This document shows positions 32,201 to 44,200 of a stretch of 64,000 bases of DNA, one piece after another; the first letter of the stretch is position 1; every line of letters starts with the position of its first letter. Under the pieces are notes generated by a model that worked only from the letters and a program-made list of their open reading frames with translations, searched no databases and was not told the DNA's origin. Source of the DNA: Serratia surfactantfaciens (GTDB lineage: Bacteria; Pseudomonadota; Gammaproteobacteria; Enterobacterales; Enterobacteriaceae); assembly GCF_001642805.2 (NCBI RefSeq), contig NZ_CP016948.1, positions 3,906,001-3,970,000 on the forward strand. Reading direction: 5' to 3'. Position numbers and translations under genes: made by a program.

Positions 32201-35200
32201 CTCAGCCGCGCATGGGCCTGGCGCGCCGCCGTCACCACATCGTCATCGCCGATGTCGAGGCGCAGTGGCAAGGTATTGATAAACAGCCCCATCGCGCGCT
32301 CGGCGCCTTCCCCCGCCTGCATCCGCCCCAGCAGCACGGTGCCGAACACCACGCGGTCGTGGCCGCTGGTGCGGGCCAGCACCTGCGCCCAGGCCAGATG
32401 GCACAGGCTGGCCAGGCTCACGCCCAGCCGCTTGGCCTGATGCCGCAGACGTTCGTTCAGCGCCTTGTCGATAGGCTGGTGCGCCGTGGTGACGCCTTTG
32501 CCGTCGCCGCGCACGTTGCCGAGCCCGAACGGCAGCACCGGCTCTTCGATGTCCGCCAGCAGGGTGCGGAAGAAGGTTTCATGCTCTTGCGCGCTGACGC
32601 TCAAGCGCGCCTGCGCCACCGCATTGCGGAACGGCGGTGCGGCCCCCAGTTCGGCGCCTTTGCCGGCGAGGATCGTGGCGATCTCTTCCTCGATCAATGC
32701 CGCCGTGGAATGATCCCCCACCAGATGGTGCCATTGCTGCAGCATCCACCAACCGCCATCGCTATCTTGCGCCACCACCACGTTCAGCAGCGGCGCACGG
32801 CTGAGATCCAGGCGCGCGTGCTGAGGATCGAAGCGCGCCAGCAGTTGATCGCCAATCGCCCCCTGCGCCGGATCGAGCGCCAACTCAGTCCACGGCAGCG
32901 CAGCGGCGCGCCAAACGACCTGTACCGGCTCGCGGATCGCCTCGCTGATGAACGCCGTGCGCAGAATATCGTGACGATCGATCACCTGTTGCATCGCGGC
33001 CCGCCAACGATCCAGACGCTCGCGGTTCTCGAAGCGCAGCAGCGTTGACAACAGGTACGGATCGCCCCGCTCCGCCAACAGGTGGTGGAACAGAATCCCC
33101 TCCTGCAACGGCGACAGCGCATAGATATCCTGCACGTTGGCCACGCCGCCCGGCACGCGCGCCACGATGCTGTCGATCTCAGCCTGGTTCAGCGAGGCCA
33201 GCGGCAACAGCTCAGGCGTGATGCGCTCGCTATCCGGCCGCAGCAGGTTCTCAGGGATCTCGATTTCGCAGCGCGCCTCCAGCGCCTCCGCCAGCGAGGC
33301 CAGCGTCGGGGCGGTAAACAGCGTCTGCACGTTCGCCGTCAGGCCGCAGCGACGCAGCTCCGCGATCAGTTTCACCGCCAGCAGCGAATGCCCGCCCAGT
33401 TCGAAGAAATTGTCGTGTCGGCCGACATTCGGCAGACCGAGCAATTCGCCCCAGATCGCCGCCAACAGGGTTTCCGTCTCTCCCTGAGGCGCCTCATGGC
33501 CCACGCGCGCAAAGTCGTCGGCCTGCGGCGCCGGCAGCGCGCGGCGATCCACTTTGCCATTCGGGGTCAACGGCAAGTCGGCGAGCATCAGACAGGCCGA
33601 CGGCACCATGTAGTCCGGCAGCTGCGCCGCCAAATGCCGCCGCAGCTCGTCTGTCAGATCGCGGCCTTCGGCCTCGGCTTGCGGAACGATCCAGGCGATC
33701 AACGCAGGATGCGCGCCGCGCACGTCAACCACCGCTTCGCGCACCGCCGGGTGCGTTTCCAGCAGGACTTCAATCTCGCTGCACTCGATGCGGAAGCCGC
33801 GGATCTTCACCTGCTGATCGTTGCGCCCGCAGTAATCGAGGTTGCCGTCCGACAGATAGCGCGCCAAATCGCCGGTGCGATACATGCGGCCCCCCTCGTT
33901 AAACGGATCCGCCAGGAAACGCTCGGCCGTGAGATCTTCGCGATTCAGGTAACCCAGCGCCACGCCCACGCCGCCGATATACAGCTCGCCAATCGCGCCC
34001 AGCGGCACCGGCTGACGGTGTTCGTCCAGCAGATACACCCGCGTATTGCCGATCGGTCGGCCAATCGGCAGACGGTGCCGCCCCGCCGCCACGGTGATGT
34101 GCGCCGAGGTGGCGGCGGTGGTGGCTTCCGTCGGGCCGTAGCCATTGATCAGCTGCACCCGGCCGCCCTCCTTCAGCACCCGGGTATAGGCATGAGGATC
34201 CGCCGCTTCGCCGCCGCTGATCAGGTATTTCAGCCCCGCCAACGTCGCGGGGATGCTGTGCGCATGCTGATTGAACAGCGAGGTCGGCAGCACCAGCACC
34301 GTAATCGCCTGGCGCGTCAGCAGATCGGCGAACGCCGAGGCGTCCAGCAAGACCGCCGGCGGCACCACCACCAGCGCGGCGCCGTTCAGCAATGCGCCCC
34401 ACACTTCCAGCGTCGCCGGATCGAACGCCGGGTTGATGGCGAAAGCGATGCGATCCGAGTCGCTGAACTCCGCATAGCCGTTATTGATCACCAGTCGGTT
34501 GATCCCCTGATGCGGCACCATCACGCCTTTCGGCTTACCGGTTGAACCGGAGGTGTACATGATGTAGGCCAGATCCAGACTGTTGCTCGCCAATATCGGC
34601 GCGCCGGCCGGCAGGTCCGCGTCGTCGCTTTGAGGCAGACGGGCGACGCCGACGCCAATCTGCGCGTCGTCCTCACCGCCGTTCAGCAGCAGCACCGCGC
34701 CGCTGTCGGCGATGATCCAGTTTTGCCGGCCGGCCGGCAGCTGCGGATCAACCGGCACATAGGCCGCGCCGGCTTTCAGGATCGCCAATTGGGCGATCAC
34801 CAGGGCAGCGCAGCGCTCAAACCGGACCGCCACCCGCTGGCCGGGCTCCACGCCCGCCTCAATCAGACGCCAGGCCAGTCGATTGGCGCGTTCCGCCAAC
34901 TGCTCGTAGCGGATAAGCTGCTCGCCATCGATCAACGCCGTCGCCTGCGGCGTGCGCCGCGCCTGCTCGTCGAACAGCTGATGCACGCACGCCTGCGCCG
35001 GATACGCCCGCTCGGTGCGGTTCCAATCGTGCAGCAGACGTTGGCGTTCGGCCGCAGGCAGCAGATCGACGCGCGTGGCCGGCTGAGCAAGATCCGCCGC
35101 CATCGCTCGCAGCGCCTGCTGCAGATACGCGCCGTAGCGCACCGCCGTGTCGCGATCGAACAAGGCGCTGGCGTAATTCAACGAGCCGACAATGCCGCTG

Positions 35201-38200
35201 CCGCTTTCCGCCAACTCAAGCGTCATGTCGAATTTCGCGACGTCATAGCTCAACCCCGCATCCGTCGTTTGCAGGCCCGGCAATGCGATATCGCGCACCG
35301 AGCCGTCCTGCCAGGCCAGCATCACCTGGAACAGCGGCGTCGCGTCCAGCTGGCGCGGCGGATTGACCACCTCCACCACCTGTTCGAACGGCAGATCGCC
35401 GTTTTCCCGCGCCGCCAACACCGTCTCGCGCACTCGCTCGAGCAAGACTTGCAGCGTCGGCTCACCACGCAGATCGACATGCATCGCCAGCGTGCTGACG
35501 AAGAAGCCGGCCAGCGGTTCGATTTCCAGCCTGCCGCGGTTGGCTTCCGGCGTGCCGATCACCACCTGCTGTTGGCCGGCCATGCGGGACAGCACCAGAC
35601 TCCAGGCGGCCAACACCGTCATGAACAGCGTGCCGCCGTATTGACGGCTCAACCGCCGCAGCGCGTCGGTGAGCGCCGCGTCGATGACCAGCGGCACCTC
35701 GCCGCCGACGAACGACTGCATCGCCGGGCGCGGCCGATCGGTCGGCAGCGTCAGCAGCGCCGGCGCATCGCCCAGCGTCCGGCGCCAGAACGTCGCCTGC
35801 TCGGCCAACCGCTCCTGCGTCAGCCACTGGCGCTGCCAAACGGCATAATCGACGTATTGCACCGCCAGCGGCGGCAGCGGCGACGGTTCGCCGCGTTGGA
35901 AGGCGCCATACAACGCACTCAACTCCCGCATCAGGATCCCGGTAGACCAGCCGTCGGAAACGATATGGTGGCAGGTCAGCAGGAACAGATGCCGCTGCTC
36001 GCTCACTTGCAGCAAGCAGGCCCGCACCAGTGGCCCCCCTTCCAGATCGAACGGCGCTTTCATCGCCGATTCGGCCAGTGCTTGCAAACGTGGCTCCGCC
36101 TGACGCTCGCCGCGCAAGTCGTGATGCGTCAGCGGCATGGCCGCCTCCGGCAAGATACGCACCTGAGGTTGCCCATCCTGGCAGACAAACACGCTGCGCA
36201 AGGCCTCGTGGCGGGCATACAGCGCGTCGAGGCTGCGCTGGAACGCCGCTGCATCCAGTTCGCCGTCCAGGCGCAACGCCAGCGGGATATGGTAAGTCTC
36301 GCCGATCCCGCCCATTTGGCTCAGGAACCACAGCCGCTGCTGGGCAAACGACAACGGCAACGCGCCGTGACGCGGCGTCGGCACGATGGCCGTCGGCTGC
36401 GCCGCTCCCTCCCGTTCAAGCAACTGCGCCAGCGCCTGCAACACCGGCGCTGCGAACAGCGCCGACAGCGGCAGCCGCCAGCCGGCCTGCTGCACCCGAT
36501 TGGCCAGCTGTACCGCCAGCAGCGAATGCCCGCCCAGGGCAAAGAAGTCATCATGACGCCCGACGCGTTCCACGTTCAACAACTGACGCCAGACGGACGC
36601 CAGCAGGCGCTCTCGCTCATCGGCCGGCGCTTCATAAACGGCGCGCGCGGCGGCGCCCAGCTCCGGCGCCGGCAGCGCGCGTTTGTCCAGTTTGCCGTTG
36701 GTGGTCAGCGGCAACGCCTCCAGCCACACGAAGGCCGTCGGCACCATATAATCCGGCAGACGACCGGCCAGATGCTGACGCAGCCGCAGCGCCAGCGTTT
36801 CCCGATCCGCCCCTTCGCCCGGCACCGCCCAGGCCACCAAACGTTTGTCGCCGCCGTTGTCCTGCCAGGCGTCAACCGCCACACTGCGCACCTCAGGATG
36901 GCCCAGCAGCGCCGCCTCCACCTCACCGCACTCAATGCGGAAACCGCGAATTTTCACCTGCTGATCGTTGCGCCCCAGGTACTCCAGCTCACCGTTCGGC
37001 AAATAGCGCGCCAAATCGCCGGCGCGATACATCCGTTCTCCCGCCACGAAAGGATCGTCGAGGAAACGTTGCGCATTCAGCTCCGGCCGATTCAGGTAGC
37101 CGCGCGCCACCCCCAGCCCACCGACGTACAGCTCGCCCACTGCGCCCTGCGCTACCGGCTGAGCATGTTCGTCAAGCAGATACAAACGCAGATCCGGGAT
37201 ACGGCGGCCGATCGGGCTGCCGCTGCCGGTGATGTCCGCCGGAGACATTTCCCGGTAGGTGACGTGCACCGTCGTTTCCGTTATGCCGTACATATTGATT
37301 AGCCGCGGCGCGTCCGGCCGATTACGCGCATACCACGGCGCCAGATCGGCCGGATTCAGCATTTCGCCGCCGAAGACGATGTAGCGCAGCCGATGCGGCG
37401 TGTCGTCCTGAGCCTGAATGAACGCCTTAAAGGCGCTTGGCGTCTGGTTCAGCACCGTCACGCCCTGACGGCACACCAGCTGATAGAACGCGGGAGCGGA
37501 GCGCGCCGTTTCCTGCGGCACGATCACCAGCCGGCCGCCGTGGCGCCACGCGCCCCAGATTTCCCATACCGAGAAATCGAAGGCGAACGAGTGGAACAGG
37601 CACCAGACATCCTCGGCGTCAAAGCCGAAGCCGTCATCGGTCGCGGTAAACAGGCGCTCAACCTGACGGTGTTCCACCATCACGCCTTTCGGTTTGCCGG
37701 TCGAGCCGGAGGTATAGATCACATAGGCCAGATTGGCCGCCGTCAGCCCCGCCACCTGCGGATTGGCGGCCTCGGCGCCCCAATCCTCCTCCAGCGCCAT
37801 CGTCGGCACGTCGGCCCCGCTCAGCGCCGAGCGCCCTGCGGCGTCGGCCAGCAGCAACACCGGCCGGGCATCTTGCAAAATGTACTCCAGACGTTCGCCG
37901 GTATAAGCCGGATCGAGCGGCACATAGGCGCCGCCCGCTTTCAGGATCGCCAGCAATCCGACCAGCATCGGCGTGCCGCGCTCCGCACACAGAGCCACCA
38001 GGCGATCGGGCCCGACGCCGCGGGCGATCAACACCTGCGCCAACGCGTTGGCTTGCTCATTGAGCGCCCGATAGCTGAGGCGTTCTTCTCCGCACACCAC
38101 GGCGACCGCCTCCGGCGTGCGCTGCGCCAGCCGCTCCAGATGATGGTGCGGGCAGAGGTCCGTCTGCGGTTCGGCCGGCGTCCGGTTCCAGCCATGCAGC

Positions 38201-41200
38201 AACCGCTGCCGCTCGTCCTGCGGCAACAGCGCAAGCTGCGAAACCGGCTGCGCCGCCGCCAAGGCGATGCCCTGCAGCACCTGGCGCAGATAGATCCCGT
38301 AGCGCTCGGCGGTTTCACGATCGAACAACGCCGTGGCGTAATACAGCGATCCGGCGATCTCTTCGCCGATCTCGGTCAGATCCAAGGTCATGTCATATTT
38401 CGCCGCGGCATAGCCGGCATCGATCGCTTCCGCCTGCAGCCCCGGCAGACCGATGTCGTGCACCGAACCGTCCTGCCAGCTCAACATCACCTGGAACAGC
38501 GGAGTATGGCCGCGATGACGCGGCGGGTTCACCTGTTCAACCACCTGCTCGAAAGGCAGATCGCCATGATCGCGCGCCGCCAGCAGCGTATCGCGCACGC
38601 GCAGCGCCAACGTCGGCAAATCCGGATCGTCGGACAGATCGATGCGCAGCGCCAGGGTGCTGACGAAGAAGCCAATCATCGGTTCCGTTTCCAGCCGGCG
38701 ACGGTTGGCCTCCGGCGTGCCGATCACCAGATCGCGCTGCCCCGACAAGCGGGACAGCACGACGCTCCACGCCGTCAGCAGCGTGATGAACAGCGTGCAT
38801 CCCTGACGCAGGCTGAATTGCCTCAGCGCCGCGGTCAGCTCGGCATCGAGCGAGATCGCCACCCGATCCCCGGCGAATGACTGCACCGCCGGGCGCGGGC
38901 GGTCGGTCGGCAGCGTCAACAGCGCCGGCGCGTCGCCCAACGTCTGGCGCCAATAATCGGCCTGCTTCGACAACCGCGCCGGCTGCAACCATTGCCGCTG
39001 CCAGTGGGCGTAATCCGCGTACTGCAACGCCAGCGGCGGCAGCGGCGACGGTTCGTCGTGACACAAAGCGCCGTACAGCGCGCCCAGCTCCCGCAGCAGG
39101 ATGCCGTTCGACCAACCATCGGAAATGATGTGGTGGCAGGTCAGCGCGAACAGCTGTTCATCGTCGCTCAGCCGGATGAGGCAGGCGCGCAGCAGCGGGC
39201 CGCCGGCCAGATCGAAGGGCGCCGTGACCTCTTCCCGCATCAACGCGGCGGCGCGCGCCTGCGCATCCGCGACGCCGCGCAGATCGTGGATCGTCAGCGG
39301 TAAACCGGCGACCGGCAAAATGAGCGCCTGCGGCTGGCCGTCGCGGCTGATGAAAACGGTGCGCAACGCGTCATGGCGCGCATAAAGCGCGTCGAGGCTG
39401 CTCTGCCAGGCGGCCAGATTCAGCGACCCGCGCAGCCGCAGCGCCAGCGGCATGTGGTAAATTTCGCTCATGCCGTCCAACTGGGTCAGGAACCACAGGC
39501 GCTGTTGAGCGAACGACAGCGGCAAGGCCGCATCGCGCGGCGCGGGCAGAACCGGCGGCAGGCTTTCTGCCTGCGTGATCTGGCGCGCCAGCGCCTGCAA
39601 GACCGGGTTGGCGAACAGCGCCTGCAGCGACAGCGGCAACCCGCTTTGCTGCAGGCGGTTGGCCAAACGCACCGCCAACAGCGAATGGCCGCCCAAGGCG
39701 AAGAAACTGTCGTTGCGGCCAACCTGTTCCACGCCCAGCAGCTCTTCCCACAGCGCCGCCAGGCGCTGTTCTACGTCCCCCTGTGGCGCCTCGTAGGCTT
39801 CACGACGATAGGCCTCGCCCGACGGGTCGGGCAATGCGCGGCGATCGAGCTTGCCATTTGGCGACAGCGGCAGCGTCTCGAGCAGCACGCAGGCGGCCGG
39901 CACCATGTAATCCGGCAGTTTGTCGGCCAAATGCCGGCGCAACGTCTCCGCCAGCGACGCCTCCTCGGCGCCCTGCTGCGGCACCACCCAGGCGATCAGG
40001 CGTTTTTCACCGCCGTCGCCGCCGCGCGCATCCACCACCGCTTCACGCACCTGCGGATGCGCGGCCAGCGCCGCCTCTATCTCTCCGCATTCGATACGGA
40101 AACCGCGGATCTTCACCTGCTGATCGTTGCGCCCCAGATACTCGATATTGCCGTCCGGCAGGTAGCGGGCCACGTCGCCGGTACGGTACATGCGGCCGCC
40201 GTGGCCGGCATCGAACGGATCGGCCAGGAAGCGCTCCGCCGTCAGTTCAGGCCGGTTGAAATAGCCGCGCGCCACCTGAATGCCGCCGATATACAGCTCG
40301 CCAACCGCTCCCAGCGGCACCGGTTGCCCTTGTTCATCAAGCAGATAGATCCGCGTGTTGGCCACCGGCCGCCCAATCGGCACCGACACCAGCCCGGGTT
40401 GGCGGGTGCAATGCCAGGCGGTCACGTCCACCGCCGCTTCGGTCGGTCCATAGAGGTTATGCAACTCGACATGCGGCATCTGGCGATAGAACTCCGCCAC
40501 CAGCGAGGCGGGCAGCGCCTCGCCGCTGCACATGACGCGCACCACTTGCCCACAGCGGCGGCTCGCGCCTTCATACAACAGGAAGCTTTGCAGCATCGAC
40601 GGCACAAAGTGCAGCGTTGTCACGCCATACTGTTCGATGGCGCGGCTCAGGTACTCCGGATCCTTATGGCCTTCAGGGCGCGCCATCGCCAGGCGCGCGC
40701 CATACATCAACGGCCAGAAGAATTCCCACACCGAGACGTCGAAGCCGAACGGCGTTTTCTGCAGCACCGTATCCGCCGGCGTCAATCCATAAGCCTGCTG
40801 CATCCAGATCAGGCGGTTAACGATACCGCGATGCTCATTCATCGCGCCTTTCGGTTTGCCGGTCGAGCCGGAGGTATAAATCACGTAGGCCAGATGATTG
40901 GGCTGCGCGCGCGATGCCGGGTTATCGGCATTCAGATCGTTCGGCAACGGTTCATCCAGCGCCAGCAGCGGCACCGCGTGTTCGCCCAGCGCCGCGCGAC
41001 CGGCGGCATCCGCCAGCAGCAGCACCGGATCGGCGTCCTGCAGGATATACTGTAGACGCTCGCCCGGATAAGCCGGATCCAGCGGCACATAGGCGCCGCC
41101 GGCCTTGAGGATGCCGAACAATGCCGTCACCATCGCCAGACTGCGCTCGGCGCACACCGCCACGCGGCAATCCGGACCGACGCCGCGCTGCATCAGCGCG

Positions 41201-44200
41201 TGCGCCAGGCGATTGGCCTGCGCATTCAGCTGGGCGTAGCTCAGTTCGGCGTCGCCGCAGACCAGCGCCACGGCGTCCGGCGTGCTGCGCACCTGCGCTT
41301 CAAACAACGCATGCAGGCAGACATCCTGCGGGTAAGGCTGCGCCGTTGCGTTCCAGCCGTTGATCAGCAAGGCGTACTCGTCGTCCGGCAAAATCGACAG
41401 TTCACGCACCGGCATTTCCGGCGTGTGTTCCAGCGCATTCACCAGAGCGGTCAATGCCTGTTGCATATAGCGGCACACCCGCGCGGCTTCGATAGGCTCG
41501 ATGACCTGCGCCGTCAACGCCAGCGAGTCCATGCCGTCGTCCACCGACAGCACAAACGGATAGTTGGTGCGTTCGTCCGCGCCGATCAGGCTGACCCCTT
41601 CCGGCAGCGCCAATTCTTCTCCGTCGTTGTGACGGTAGTTCAGCAGCGCACTGAACAGCGGCGCGCCGCTGTTCACGCCGCTGCAGCGCTGCGCCAACGC
41701 CAGCGAGGCGTGCTCATGCGCCAGCAAGCCGCTCAAGCGCGCATGCGCCTGCCGCACCGACGCCTCAACGCTGCGCCCGTCCATATCCAGCCGCAGCGGC
41801 AGCGTATTGATGAATAGCCCCAGCGCCCGCTCGGCGCCTTCGCCCGATTCCATGCGGCCCAGCAGCACCGTGCCGAACACCACGGCATCCCGCCCGCTGG
41901 TGCGCGCCAGCACCTGTGCCCAGGCCAGATGGCACAGGCTGGCCAGGCTGACGCCCAGCCGTTTCGCCTGTCGACGCAGGCCGGCATTCAGCGTCGGTGC
42001 CAGCGCCAGGCGGTCGGTATTGGCGCACTGACCGTCGCCGTGGACGTTGCCGAGCCCGAACGGCAGCACCGGTTCGTCGATGTCCGCCAACATGCCGCGG
42101 AAGAAACTCTCATGTTCCTGTTCGCTGAGCCCCAAACGCGCCTGCGCCACCGCATTGCGGAACGGCTGCGCACTGCCCAGCGTCTCGCCGCGTCCGGCCA
42201 GAATGGCGTTGACTTCTTCTCCCATCATCGCCAGCGTCGAGTGGTCGCCAATCAGGTGGTGCCACTGCTGCAAGACGTACCAGCTGCCGTCGCTCTCTTC
42301 GGCGATGACGTAATACAGCAGCGGCGCCCGCGTCAGATCCTGTCGGATCCGCCGGGGATCGAAACGCGCTTCCAGCTGACGGCCGATCGGCCCCTCGGCC
42401 GGATCCAGCGCCAGCTCGATCACCGCTAAACGCGCCCGACGCCAGACGACCTGTACCGGTTCGGATAACCCCGCACCGACAAAAGCCGTGCGCAAAATGT
42501 CATGACGATCCACCACCTGCTGCATCGCCGCCAGCCAGCGATCGAAACGCACCCGGCTGTCGAAACGCAGCAATGCCGATAACAGGTAGGGATCGCCCTC
42601 TTCCGCCAGCATATGGTGGAACAAGATGCCTTCCTGCAACGGGGAGAGGGCGTAGATATCCTGTACGTTGTCGATGCCGCCCTCCACGCCATCGACGATC
42701 TGATCGATCTCCGCCTGAGTCAGATCGGCCAGCGGCAACATCTGCGGCGTGATTGCGCGGCAACCCGGCGCAATCCGATTTTCCGGCACCTTGATCCGCT
42801 GCTGCGACACCAGCGTTTGCGCCAGAGCCGACAGCGTTGGCGTGGAGAACAGCGCCTGAACGCTCGCCGACAGCCCGGCCTGGCGCAGCTGCGCCATCAG
42901 TTTCACCGCCAGCAGCGAATGGCCGCCCAACTCGAAGAAGTTGTCATGACGCCCCACGCGTTCAACGTTCAACAACCCCTGCCAGATCTGAGCCAGCAGC
43001 GTTTCGGTTTCCCCCTGCGGCTCGACATAGTTTTCGCGCATGGCGGCATCCGGTGCCGGCGCCGGCAGCGCGCGCCGATCCAGTTTACCGTTCGGCGACA
43101 GCGGCAACGCCTCCAGCCACACAAAGGCCGTCGGCACCATATAATCCGGCAGCGCTGCAGCGAGCGCCCGGCGCAGCGTCTGCGCCAACGCCTCACGCTC
43201 CGCTTCCGGCTGCGGCACGACCCAGGCCACCAGACGTTTGTCGCCTTCGCCATCAGTGAGTGCATCCACCACCGCGTCGCGCACGGCGGCATGCATAGTC
43301 AGCTGCGACTCGATTTCACCGCATTCGATGCGGAAGCCGCGAATTTTGACCTGCAGATCGTTGCGGCCCAGATACTCCAGGCTGCCGTCCGGCATATAGC
43401 GCGCCAGATCGCCGGTGCGGTACATGCGGCCACCCGGCGCGAAAGGATCGGCCAGGAAACGCTCCGCCGTCAGCTCCGGCAGGTTCAGGTAGCCGCGCGC
43501 CACCTGCGCGCCGCCGATATACAGCTCACCCACGGCGCCCAGCGGCACCGGCTGGCCATATTCATCCAGCAAGTACGCCCGGCCGTTGGCGATAGGCCGG
43601 CCGATTGACGGCATCGCCGCACCGACCGCCGGCTCGCCCGACGTCGCTACCACGGTCGTCTCCGTCGGCCCATAGTTATTCACAATGGTTACGCCAGGCG
43701 GCGCCTGCAGCGGCCAGCGGCGAATGCTGTCGCCGCCGATCAGCAGCATCCGCAGATCGGCTGGCATTTCGCCCATCAGTGCGATCTCGGCCAGCGGCGT
43801 CACCATAAACCCGACCTGCACACCGCTGCCGCGCCACCATTGCAGCAGCGCTTCGCCATTGCCCGCCGCCTCTGCCGGCGGCAGCAGCAACATCGCCCCT
43901 TGCGTCAACGTCGGCCAGATTTCCCAAACGCTGGCGTCAAAACCCAGCCCCGCCATGCTGGTCGTTCGTTCACCAGCCTGCAAACCGGTCGCTGCGCAGT
44001 GCCACATGATCAGGTTGATCAGGTGCGCCTGCTCCACCATCACCCCTTTCGGTTTGCCGGTCGAGCCCGAGGTGTAAACCACATACGCCAGATTGTCGGG
44101 CTGCGCGCGCGGCGGCAGGTCGTGATCCTGCTCTGGCAGCGCGTCTTCCAGAGCCAACAGCGGCGCCGCCACCTCTCCCAGCGCGGCGCGGCCGGCGCTG

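Noticed and set aside
29302..41055. Several very long plus-strand open frames opposite the NRPS (up to 849 and 890 codons)
   Set aside because: They mirror the GC-rich codons of swrA, are rich in Arg/His/Gln, show no domain and have no ribosome sites. They are antisense shadows.
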